Shown here: piece by piece, positions 20,390 through 27,187 of the stretch
How positions within the stretch are numbered: position 1 is the stretch's first letter
Layout: each line of letters begins with the position of its first letter
Virus record (IMG/VR): IMGVR_UViG_3300025310_000015
Coordinates: 1 to 38,027 of that record
Reading direction: 5' to 3' (one strand)
Length of the DNA: 38,027 bases
DNA from: a virus
The notes under the pieces: generated by a model
Seen by the model: only the letters and a program-made list of their open reading frames with translations
Told to the model about the DNA's origin: nothing
Database searches by the model: none
Made by a program: the position numbers and the translations under genes

Positions 20390-20564
20390 GGGTATCCCCT
20401 TTCGTCATGCTCCCCCTGATCGCTGACACTACTATTTTACCGCGATACTTAGTCAACCGTCCAGTTTTTCGAGCCATCAACTAAATGTTTTTTCGCTTTT
20501 TTCCTTGGCTGCCCGGCGCTCCTCTGGAGGGGGAGGGGTCGCCTGCCCGAAAGGAGCGAGCCTG
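20390..20564 (-). promoter_or_regulatory. AT-rich divergent control region
   Basis: A 175-bp gap between divergent genes, much more AT-rich than its surroundings. Leftward it has TAAAAT (complement of 20434-20439), with a weak TGGACG-like -35 about 18 bp upstream and a nearby TTGACT. Rightward T-runs (TTTTTTCGCTTTTTTCC) precede the ribosome site AAGGAG at 20551. Promoter positions are tentative. Confidence 0.5.
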
Positions 20565-20849
20565 GTGTATCGGGAATCACTCCTTCGGAGGGACCTGCCG
20601 GTGACCGAGGAGGAGGCGCTGGCCTGGGAGTGTTACGCGGATCTGCTCGCGCGGATGGTCGCGCTCCTCTCGATTCTCGCGGTCCACATCCAGGAGCACC
20701 CGGAGGCGTACCGGGGGCGGATGGGGGAGGCTGTGCGGGAGCGCGTCGAGGTCGAGCTCAAACGCGTGCAGAGCGAGCCGGCCCCGGAGTCTGCGAAGCG
20801 GCCGGTCCTCCGCAGGATGATCGACGAGCAGCGGCGAACGAGCCGGTGA
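20565..20849 (+). CDS. Small helical protein (94 aa)
   Basis: GTG 20565 is chosen because AAGGAG lies eight bases upstream; a longer frame to 20505 lacks such a site. VYRESLLRRDLPVTEEEALA, then YADLLARMVALLSILAVHIQ (hydrophobic, possibly one membrane or buried helix) and a charged tail. Rightward among leftward genes, so separately controlled. Not recognised. Confidence 0.5.
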   Translation: MYRESLLRRDLPVTEEEALAWECYADLLARMVALLSILAVHIQEHPEAYRGRMGEAVRERVEVELKRVQSEPAPESAKRPVLRRMIDEQRRTSR

Positions 20850-21162
20850 GCGGGTGATTCCCTTTCGCCTGCTTTCCCTGATCGCGCCCGCGGCCTCCCC
20901 CCAACGATGCCGCGGGCATTATTTCGTGGCGGGACCGGGGCGCGCCCGCCACCCGTGCGGGCGCTTGTCGCCCCCGCCTCATCCCCCTGCCGTCTGGAAC
21001 TGGAGGGTCACCGGAATGCTGCCCTGAACAGTCTGCGCGTGGGGCGGCACGCGCTGGGCCTTCGGTCCCTGGAAATCCCCCCGCTCAATCGGGAGGGGCC
21101 GGTCGCGGACTTCCCCTAACTGCAACTTCCGATAATGGGTCTTACGTCGGTCGCAACGGCAA
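20850..21162. other. 313-bp stretch without a confident gene
   Basis: On the minus strand a short reading frame ends at 20979; its last 50 codons (GEVRDRPLPIERGDFQGPKA, then QRVPPHAQTVQGSIPVTLQF) have G/C-ending codons like real genes, but no good start or ribosome site is seen. It may be the tail of a small gene, or a remnant. The rest shows no clear hairpin or promoter. Confidence 0.35.
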
Positions 21163-21477
21163 TCATCCGAAGGGATCCTTTTCCTCCTCCTCTTCCATGG
21201 CCTCCCAAACGGGGCCCTCGGGTGGGTCGGCAACCGGAAGCGCCAGCCGCGCGATGGGGCGGGGCTGCATCCGTTCCCGCACGATTTCTTCAGTCGTCGG
21301 GGTTATGCAGTAGACGGACGCGGGCGCGACGAATTGCGTGGTCTTCGGTGCCCCCTCTTCGCTCCAGAGGTCGACGCGCAGGAAGCCGGCGCCGGCGATC
21401 TCCACTTCAGAGACGAAGCCGGCGATCACGCGATGTCCGAGCATTTCGACGATGGACCAGCCCAAAAAAACGCTCAT
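21163..21477 (-). CDS. Conserved-style phage protein of unknown function (104 aa)
   Basis: Starts at ATG 21477. MSVFLGWSIVEMLGHRVIAG, then FVSEVEIAGAGFLRVDLWSE and FVAPASVYCITPTTEEIVRE follow a plan I have seen in many small phage proteins (W-IVEL-GH--IAG--SE...RVD...Y-I-P--E). Beta-rich, possibly a binding barrel. An acidic tail ends the protein. Function unknown. Confidence 0.7.
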   Translation of the reverse strand: MSVFLGWSIVEMLGHRVIAGFVSEVEIAGAGFLRVDLWSEEGAPKTTQFVAPASVYCITPTTEEIVRERMQPRPIARLALPVADPPEGPVWEAMEEEEEKDPFG

Positions 21478-21582
21478 CGATTCTCCTTGCACCGCCACTC
21501 CTCCAGAGCATCAATACTCCCCCTCCTCCAGCACCCGCACACTCCAGACGTCGACCCACCGGCTCTCGGGTTGGGCTCAATG

Positions 21583-21605
21583 CCCACACCCCTAAAGGGT
21601 GTGGG
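21583..21605. terminator. 9-bp perfect hairpin downstream of a frameshifted gene
   Basis: CCCACACCC (21583-21591) and GGGTGTGGG (21597-21605), five-base loop. It lies just past the stop (21611) of the leftward gene. No long T-run, so attenuation or mRNA stabilisation is as likely as termination. Confidence 0.4.
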
Positions 21606-21610
21606 ATCCC

Positions 21611-22070
21611 TTACCCTCCCTCGTGTCGTTGATGTGCTGGAGAAAGGCGCGCGGCGTGCTCCAGACCTTCCGCGGCGTCCGGACCCACCTCCACCAGGAT
21701 TCCCTTCCCCTCCGGGATCCCCTCCAGGGGATGAAGGGGCCGCCAATCCGTGCCCGGCACGAGGGCGACCGTCCGGCTGCCGACGAGCGCCTCCATGCGG
21801 GCGATCCGATCCGTCGCCCAGACATCGAGGGCGACGGGGTCGCGGTCGTCGGGAGCCGGCCCCGCGTCGTAGGCGGCGAGCCGCGGGCACGGCTCGCCGC
21901 ACCGCGTCGGCGACCGCATCCCACACGGACTGCATCGCGAGCTGATGCGTCCAGACCGGCGAGCCCAGCACGAACTCGATCGCGCCGTGCGCCTCGTCCA
22001 CGGAGCAGAACGCACGGCCGGAAAGCAGCGTGTAGACGACGCCGACCGGGAACTCTCTCGATTTTCTCAT
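21611..22070 (-). pseudogene. DUF7736-like phage protein with apparent +1 frameshift
   Basis: From ATG 22070 the frame reads MRKSREFPVGVVYTLLSGRA, then CSVDEAHGAIEFVLGSPVWT and HQLAMQSVWDAVAD, the plan of a common small phage family (FPxGDxLSxTTGRLL...THQLPRA). Near 21885 the sense moves to another frame: RLAAYDAGPAPDDRDPVALD, VWATDRIARMEALVG and RPLHPLEGIPEGKG, ending at 21611. The crossing needs +1, and a 10-bp perfect hairpin (21873-21882 / 21891-21900) sits exactly there. Options: a disabling mutation, a sequencing error in a hard hairpin, or programmed frameshifting. Product length would be about 152 aa. Confidence 0.65.
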
Positions 22071-22072
22071 CC

Positions 22073-22240
22073 CTACCGCTCCCGCACGCCCATCTGCGCG
22101 AGCAGCTCCGCCCGGCGTACGCGCCACCGCCCGGCAATCTTCGCCGCCGGCAGCTTCCCCGCCCGGCAGAGGTGCTGCACCCACTGGTGATTCATCTTCA
22201 GGAGGTCGGCCGTCTCGCGGATCGTCAAAAAGGTGGACAT
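22073..22240 (-). CDS. Excisionase-like helix-turn-helix protein (55 aa)
   Basis: ATG 22240 with GGGAGGGGAG upstream. MSTFLTIRETADLLKMNHQW, then VQHLCRAGKLPAAKIAGRWR and VRRAELLAQMG: the canonical HTH_17/excisionase fold (L-(V/I)xEaAxxLxvs...iP..ki.grWR). It could control excision or early transcription; no integrase is seen in the window. It heads the leftward early unit beside the divergent sigma-like gene. Confidence 0.85.
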   Translation of the reverse strand: MSTFLTIRETADLLKMNHQWVQHLCRAGKLPAAKIAGRWRVRRAELLAQMGVRER

Positions 22241-22350
22241 CTCCCCTCCCCTTTCATCAGCACGGTTCGTCATTCCTCACCGTCCCTCCTGTGAACTCAT
22301 CAATACTCATTCATCCGGTCGATACAGCCTCATTCTCCCTCAATCGATCG

Positions 22351-22848
22351 ATGTACGCAAGACCCAAAAGGACCAATATTGTTACTGTGAGAGTGAGCAC
22401 CCGTTACGAACCCGGTGATGAAGAAGTACGGAGGGAAATGGCGTGGCTCTTTCGCAGGGCGCGCCTGACCAGGGTTCAGGCCGACGTTGCCAAACTCGCC
22501 GCGAGAAAGTATACTTATGGGGAGATCGCGGGGTGCCTCGGGCTTTCCTACACGGCGTGCCGGAACGCGGCGCGCAAAGCCGAGGGAAAACTGATCGAGG
22601 CGCACCCGTGGTTGATTTCGCGACTGACCCGTGAGATCAAAGTCCTGCTGGACTGCATGCGGAACGTCCGGGACACCCGGCCGGCCCGCGTGCTGCTCTA
22701 CCGGGAACGCTCCTTCGGCTGGGAGCGCGATCCGGTGACCCTTCGGCCCCGGCCGGAGGGCGAGTGTCCCGAGGATCTCGCGACCGAGCCCGGCCGAATC
22801 CTGGCTTCCCTCCCCGCCCTCCTTCGTCGCACGAGAGACGAGGAGTAG
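22351..22848 (+). CDS. Sigma-70 region-4-like transcription regulator
   Basis: Up to 165 aa. ATG 22351 lacks a ribosome site; GTG 22387 (153 aa), about 15 bases after AAAAGGA, is a good alternative. Residues from VRREMAWLFRRARLTRVQAD, then VAKLAARKYTYGEIAGCLGL and SYTACRNAARKAEGKLIE resemble region 4 of sigma-70/ECF factors or LuxR-type HTHs. The C-terminal 60 residues are Arg/Pro-rich. First gene of the rightward late unit, so a plausible late-gene activator. Together with the region-2-like protein at the left edge it could form a two-part sigma, which is speculation. Confidence 0.65.
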   Translation: MYARPKRTNIVTVRVSTRYEPGDEEVRREMAWLFRRARLTRVQADVAKLAARKYTYGEIAGCLGLSYTACRNAARKAEGKLIEAHPWLISRLTREIKVLLDCMRNVRDTRPARVLLYRERSFGWERDPVTLRPRPEGECPEDLATEPGRILASLPALLRRTRDEE

Positions 22849-22943
22849 AGTGCCATCCGGGAGACCCCGGACAGTGCGCCCGGCGAACAGTGACGCGACA
22901 GCACGCGTCCTGGCGCCGCTTGTTCAGGGATGGAGGGAACGAG

Positions 22944-23270
22944 ATGATGGACCCCACGGCGGGGGCGTGGTTCCTCGCGGAGCAGTTCGGCTGGGCGTTC
23001 GGGGGGGCGCTGGCGGGCTCGATGGCCCGCGGCCCGCTTTCCCGGCCCCGGCTCACCCACGAGCATTTTGACCCCGGAGCGCTGGCGATCACTCTGGCCG
23101 GCGGCTACCTGGGGATGGTCTACGGCACCGTGCCGGAGCACGCCTGCACCATCGGCCTGGCGGTCGGCCTGGCGGGCCGACCGGCGATCCGCAAGCTCTC
23201 CCAGCCCATCGTCCGCGCCGTGGTGGACGCCGCGGCGCGCCGGCTGGCCGGCCCGGGAGACCCCAGGTGA
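22944..23270 (+). CDS. Small membrane protein (108 aa), possible holin
   Basis: ATG 22944 with GGAGGGAACGAG upstream. Hydrophobic stretches at about 6-25 (WFLAEQFGWAFGGALAGSMA), 47-66 (ALAITLAGGYLGMVYGTVPE) and 68-80 (TIGLAVGLAGR), with charged ends. This could be a holin, but the endolysin is 18 kb away, so a structural-module membrane protein is equally possible. The next gene starts inside its stop codon. Confidence 0.6.
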   Translation: MMDPTAGAWFLAEQFGWAFGGALAGSMARGPLSRPRLTHEHFDPGALAITLAGGYLGMVYGTVPEHACTIGLAVGLAGRPAIRKLSQPIVRAVVDAAARRLAGPGDPR

Positions 23271-23440
23271 AACTCACCCTCCGTCTCTCCTGGCTGCCGG
23301 TCAGCGTGCGCCGGCGCGCCTACCTGGAGATCCTGGAGGCGGTGCGAAAAATCGACGCTCGCGACGTGCTGGTGTTTCAGGAGCAGGTACTGGCGGAGTT
23401 GCGGCGGGTGCTGGTGCTCAGGGATTCCGACGTCCGATGA
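23267..23440 (+). CDS. Tiny coupled protein (57 aa)
   Basis: GTG 23267 overlaps the TGA of the membrane-protein gene. It translates KLTLRLSWLPVSVRRRAYLE, then ILEAVRKIDARDVLVFQEQV and a C-terminal helix LAELRRVLVLRDSDVR. G/C-ending codons and placement between a gene and a perfect terminator support it as real. Highly basic and helical; function unknown. Confidence 0.6.
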   Translation: MKLTLRLSWLPVSVRRRAYLEILEAVRKIDARDVLVFQEQVLAELRRVLVLRDSDVR

Positions 23441-23442
23441 GA

Positions 23443-23487
23443 ACGCGGCCGGGGGCGGGAAAGGACCTTTCCCGCCCCCGGCCGCGT
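23443..23487. terminator. 22-bp perfect bidirectional terminator
   Basis: Left arm 23443-23464 and right arm 23466-23487 are perfect complements around a single A. The centre is AAAGG-A-CCTTT, so each strand has a short T-run after part of the stem. It separates convergent genes ending at 23440 and 23487 and even contains part of the latter's stop. Confidence 0.85.
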
Positions 23488-23804
23488 CAGGCGGCCTCGC
23501 GACGCGCCCGCCCCACGAGACGATAGACGTACTCCGTCGTGCAGCCCACGTCGGCGGCGATGGCCCGGGCTTTCTCCCCCGCCTGGTAGCGGCGCAGGAT
23601 CGCCGCGTGGTCCAGCCTCCGGGAGTGCCGGCCGGCGCCGCGGGGGCGGTGCTTGAACGCCTCCAGCGTGGAGCGCAGGAACCCGTGCGCGCGCGGCAGG
23701 CGCACGTCCGGGGTGATCCGGCCCTTGTGAATGTAACCCCGCAGCGTCGCCACGGAAAGACCCAGATACCGGGCGGCCTCGGTCACGGAATAGATGCGTT
23801 CCAT
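23487..23804 (-). CDS. MerR/HTH-type DNA-binding protein
   Basis: A 105-aa protein. Residues 1-45 (MERIYSVTEAARYLGLSVAT, then LRGYIHKGRITPDVRLPRAH) form a MerR/excisionase HTH. Residues 65-100 (LDHAAILRRYQAGEKARAIA, then ADVGCTTEYVYRLVGR) form a second, Trp-repressor/transposase-like HTH. Likely a regulator. Its ATG overlaps the divergent methyltransferase ATG inside CCATGG, so binding near this point could control both. Confidence 0.78.
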   Translation of the reverse strand: MERIYSVTEAARYLGLSVATLRGYIHKGRITPDVRLPRAHGFLRSTLEAFKHRPRGAGRHSRRLDHAAILRRYQAGEKARAIAADVGCTTEYVYRLVGRARREAA

Positions 23805-25068
23805 GGATACAGTCTACCCGGAGAGTGAGGTCATTGTCCAGAGGGGCGCGACGGTCCGGGAGACGAGCCTGGCGGAGCTGGAGTTCGATCCCAGGAACGC
23901 CAATCGGGGCACCGACCGCGGGCGGGAGGCACTCCGGCACTCGCTCTCCTCCTACGGCGCGGGGCGTTCGATCCTCCTCGACAAAAACGGCCGGATCCTC
24001 GCCGGGAACAAGACTGCCGAGCAGGCGGCGCTCCTCGGTCACGAGAGTTTGATCGTGGTCGAGACGGACGGATCGAAGCTCGTCGCCGTGAAGCGGGTCG
24101 ACCTGGACGGGGAGAGTCCCGAGGGTCGCGCGTTGGCCCTGGCGGACAACCGCGTGGGGGAGCTCGATCTCTCCTACGATCCGGCGATCCTCTCCGAGGC
24201 GCTGGCCGATGGGATCGACCTCTCGTCGCTCTGGACGGGCGACGAGCTGGAGGAGCTGCTCGCGGGGCTCACGGAGCCTTCCGGGCTCCTGGAGGGCGCG
24301 GGCCCCGACGCGATCCCGGAGGAGGTGGAGCCCAGGACGACGCCGGGGGACCTGTGGGCGCTCGGTCGGCACCGGCTCCTCTGTGGCGACAGTACGAAGT
24401 CTGAGGACGTGGAGCGGCTCCTGAGCGGAGAGACGCCTCGCCTCATGGTCACCGATCCCCCCTACGGCGTCGACTACGATCCGGGATGGCGCAACGAAGC
24501 CGCTGCCGCGGGACGGATCGCCTTCGCGGCGAGCCGCGAAGGCAAAGTCGCCAACGACGATCGCGTCTCATGGACCGAAGCCTGGTCGCTCTTCCCAGGC
24601 GACGTCGTCTACTGCTGGCATGCCGACCGGCATGCCAGCGAGGTGGCATCCGACCTTCTCGGCTCCGGCTTCGAGATCCGCAATCAGATCATCTGGGCCA
24701 AGCCCCGTTTCGTGATCAGCCGGGGCCACTACCACTGGCAGCATGAGCCGTGCTGGTACGCCGTTCGCAAAGGCGCCGCCGCCCACTGGTGCGGGGACCG
24801 CTCGCAGACGACCCTCTGGGAGATCCCGCTGACGACGGACGGCGAGAGGACGGATCACGGCTGCCAGAAGCCGGTCGAGTGCATGCGCCGCCCGATCAAG
24901 AATCACAAGGGCGACGTCTACGACCCCTTCGTCGGCTCCGGCTCCACGCTCATCGCCGCCGAGATGGAGGGACGCCGCTGCTACGCGATCGAGCTTGAGC
25001 CTCATTACTGCGACGTGATCCTCGCCCGCTGGGAAACCGCCACCGGCGAGACCGCGCGGCGGCTCTGA
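23803..25068 (+). CDS. ParB-like domain fused to beta-class DNA methyltransferase
   Basis: 421 aa from ATG 23803 (an in-frame ATG at 23794 adds three). Residues 20-130 are ParB/Srx-like (FDPRNANRGTDRG, then ILLDKNGRILAGNKTAEQAA). Residues 185-415 are an N4/N6-type amino-methyltransferase: catalytic DPPYGVDY at 218-225 and SAM-binding DPFVGSGSTLIAAE at 374-387. Catalytic motif before SAM motif is the beta-class order. Such fusions sit beside terminase genes in many phages and modify packaged DNA against host restriction. No cognate nuclease is present. The domain between the motifs includes HWQHEPCWYAVRKG, usual for the family. Confidence 0.92.
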   Translation: MDTVYPESEVIVQRGATVRETSLAELEFDPRNANRGTDRGREALRHSLSSYGAGRSILLDKNGRILAGNKTAEQAALLGHESLIVVETDGSKLVAVKRVDLDGESPEGRALALADNRVGELDLSYDPAILSEALADGIDLSSLWTGDELEELLAGLTEPSGLLEGAGPDAIPEEVEPRTTPGDLWALGRHRLLCGDSTKSEDVERLLSGETPRLMVTDPPYGVDYDPGWRNEAAAAGRIAFAASREGKVANDDRVSWTEAWSLFPGDVVYCWHADRHASEVASDLLGSGFEIRNQIIWAKPRFVISRGHYHWQHEPCWYAVRKGAAAHWCGDRSQTTLWEIPLTTDGERTDHGCQKPVECMRRPIKNHKGDVYDPFVGSGSTLIAAEMEGRRCYAIELEPHYCDVILARWETATGETARRL

Positions 25069-25079
25069 TCCCCCGCCGC

Positions 25080-25147
25080 CTCCCTGGGGTTTCCTGGGGC
25101 ACTCTTGTATGGCAGGTAAGCACCGAACCCCAACAAACCCCAGGGAG
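25080..25147. repeat. 13-bp inverted repeat across the terminase small subunit start
   Basis: CTCCCTGGGGTTT (25080-25092) and AAACCCCAGGGAG (25135-25147) bracket the start codon at 25109 of the terminase small gene. A partial third copy (CCTGGGGC) lies at 25093-25100. Packaging initiation sites often lie in or near this gene, so this is a candidate pac/cos binding site. An mRNA hairpin limiting translation is the alternative. Confidence 0.6.
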
Positions 25148-25660
25148 AAGCGCCACCACAAGCCGGGATGGAAGCCGATCTTCCTCGCCGAGCTGGAGAA
25201 GTGGGGCGTGGTGGAGCATGCGGCACACGTCGCCGGGGTCCACGTCCGGACGGCCTACGAGGCGAGAGAGAAGGACCCGAGGTTCCGCGCCGACTGGGCG
25301 GAGGCGAAGGGAACGTTTGTCGGGCGGCTGGAAGCCCTCTCCATGCAGCGGGCGATGGTCGGTACGCCCAAACCCGTGTACTACCAGGGCAAGAAGATCG
25401 ACACGATCCAGGAGCTGGAGAACGCGCACCTGCGGTGGGTGCTCGCGCATCTCAAGCCCGAGGTCTACGGGGAAAAGCTCGACGTCACCCAGACGGTGAA
25501 CGGCTCCCTGGACCTGAACGTGACCGGCACGCTCGATGTCACTCTCCTCTCCGACGAAGAGCTCGCGACCCTCGACGCGATCCTGGAGCGCGCGGCCGGA
25601 GGTGCTCTCACGCCTCCGGCAGTCGGTCCAAACGGAGCGGGCAAGGCGAAGCCTGCATGA
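25109..25660 (+). CDS. terS: Terminase small subunit
   Basis: A 183-aa protein. N-terminal HTH: FLAELEKWGVVEHAAHVAGV, then HVRTAYEAREKDPRFRADWA, as in terminase small subunits and phage DNA-binding adaptors. A helical region (ALSMQRAMVG, then ELENAHLRWVLAHLKPEVYG) follows, as in oligomerisation domains. The C-terminal tail is Ala/Pro-rich. It recognises the packaging site and delivers DNA to the large subunit. The gene overlaps the next by 59 bp and sits directly after the methyltransferase, a usual order. Confidence 0.85.
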   Translation: MAGKHRTPTNPREKRHHKPGWKPIFLAELEKWGVVEHAAHVAGVHVRTAYEAREKDPRFRADWAEAKGTFVGRLEALSMQRAMVGTPKPVYYQGKKIDTIQELENAHLRWVLAHLKPEVYGEKLDVTQTVNGSLDLNVTGTLDVTLLSDEELATLDAILERAAGGALTPPAVGPNGAGKAKPA

Positions 25661-27032
25661 GTTCGTGCGCCAGGCCTGGGCGCAGGTGGACCCGGACCCG
25701 TTCGTGGACGGCGTGCACATCGAGGCGATCTGCGCGCACCTGGAGGCCGTGGACCGGGGGGAGATCCGCAATCTGGTCATCAACGTGCCGCCCCGGCACT
25801 CCAAATCGACGATCTGCGGCGTGCTCTGGCCGGCCTGGCGGTGGATCGACCATCCCCAGACCCGCTGGCTGTGCGCCTCGTACGCCCACAATCTCTCCAT
25901 CCGCGATTCGGTCAAGATGCGCCGGCTCCTGCTCTCTCCCTGGTATCAGGAGCGCTGGGGAGATCGGTTCCGCCTGATGGCGGACCAGAATGCCAAGATC
26001 CGGTTCGATAACGACCGCGGCGGCTACCGGATCGCGACTTCCGTCACGGGGCAGGTCACGGGAGAAGGGGGGGACCGCCTTCTGGTGGACGACCCGCACA
26101 ATGTTCTTTCGGTGGAGTCGGAGGTGCGGCGGCAGGAGGTGCTGGACTGGTGGGACGGGGCGATGTCCACGCGGGGCAATGATCCCAAGACCGTCGCCCG
26201 CGTCATCATCGCCCAGCGTGTCCACGAAAACGACCTCTGCGGCCACGTCCTGGCGCGCGAGGGCTATGAGCACCTCTGCCTGCCGGCGGAGTACGAGCCG
26301 GACCACCCGTTTCGGCGCGTGACGGCGATCGGCTGGGAGGACCCCCGCCGCGGGGAGGGGGAACTGCTCTGCCCGGAGCGGTTCGGCCCGCGGGAGATGG
26401 AGGCGCTGAAAGCGGCGCTGGCCTCTCCCCTGCGGGTGGCGGGACAGTTGCAGCAGCGGCCGGCACCGCGGCAGGGGGCGATTTTCAAGGCCGAGTGGTT
26501 CCTCGGCACCCCCGCCGTCCCCGCGGTGGCGGAGCGCGTGCGCGCCTGGGATAAGGCGGCCACCCTGGACGGCGACTGGACGGCGGGGGTGCTCATGAGC
26601 CGCACGCGGGAGGGGATTTTTACCATCGAGGACGTGGTGCGCGTGCGCGCGACGCCGGACGGGGTCAACCGTATCCTCCGCGCCACCGCGGAGAAGGACG
26701 GCCCCGCCGTGCGGATCTGGGGCGAGCAGGAGCCGGGGGCGGCGGGGGTCGCCGACCGGGACGCCTTTCGCCGCCTGCTCGCCGGGTTCTCCGTCCACAC
26801 GGAGCGCCCCACGGGGGATAAAGTGCTGCGCGCCGAGCCGCTCGCCGCGCAGTTCGAGGCGGGCAACGTCCGCATCCTGGCGACCGACGCCTCCGGTCAG
26901 CCCACCCCCTGGCGCGCCGAGTTTGAGGCGCAGCTCCTGACCTTTCCCGCGGGCAAATACGACGACATGGTGGACGCGGCGGCGCTGGCGTTTAACAAAC
27001 TCGCGGGCAAAATCGAGGGGGCGTTTCTGTAG
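25602..27032 (+). CDS. terL: Terminase large subunit
   Basis: 476 aa from GTG 25602 (CGGAG just upstream); a longer frame from 25536 is unlikely. ATPase part: VINVPPRHSKST (Walker A-like, 59-70) and RLLVDDPHN (Walker B, 159-167), with the coupling motif near ARVIIAQRVHENDLCGHV. RNase H-like nuclease part: VRAWDKAATLDGDWTAGVL, IWGEQEPGAAG and KYDDMVDA, giving the acidic residues of the metal site. It cuts concatemers and pumps DNA into the prohead through the portal. Complete and of normal size; the stop overlaps the next start. Confidence 0.95.
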   Translation: MLSRLRQSVQTERARRSLHEFVRQAWAQVDPDPFVDGVHIEAICAHLEAVDRGEIRNLVINVPPRHSKSTICGVLWPAWRWIDHPQTRWLCASYAHNLSIRDSVKMRRLLLSPWYQERWGDRFRLMADQNAKIRFDNDRGGYRIATSVTGQVTGEGGDRLLVDDPHNVLSVESEVRRQEVLDWWDGAMSTRGNDPKTVARVIIAQRVHENDLCGHVLAREGYEHLCLPAEYEPDHPFRRVTAIGWEDPRRGEGELLCPERFGPREMEALKAALASPLRVAGQLQQRPAPRQGAIFKAEWFLGTPAVPAVAERVRAWDKAATLDGDWTAGVLMSRTREGIFTIEDVVRVRATPDGVNRILRATAEKDGPAVRIWGEQEPGAAGVADRDAFRRLLAGFSVHTERPTGDKVLRAEPLAAQFEAGNVRILATDASGQPTPWRAEFEAQLLTFPAGKYDDMVDAAALAFNKLAGKIEGAFL

Positions 27033-27187
27033 TGGAGCGGTACGATCCCGTCACGGGCTGGACGCTCCTCGGCTGGGGACTGGGGATCGCCGGCGGGGTC
27101 ATCGCCGTGGGGCTGGCGCTGCTGCTCCTCGCCGCGCTCTGGTTCGCCCTCCTGGGGACGAGGGACACGGGTGCCCGCTCTCGCTAG
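27032..27187 (+). CDS. 51-aa single-pass membrane protein
   Basis: GTG 27032 overlaps the terminase stop (TAGTG). Translation: VERYDPVTGWTLLGWGLGIA, then GGVIAVGLALLLLAALWFAL and a short basic tail. One strong membrane helix at about 13-40. It overlaps the portal start by 17 bp. Small membrane proteins between terminase and portal are seen in several phages without known function; a holin or spanin-like role is possible. Confidence 0.6.
   Translation: MERYDPVTGWTLLGWGLGIAGGVIAVGLALLLLAALWFALLGTRDTGARSR

Noticed and set aside
22944-23270. Firm call of a holin
   Set aside because: Membrane segments fit, but it is far from the endolysin and has no family motif, so only a possible holin is stated.
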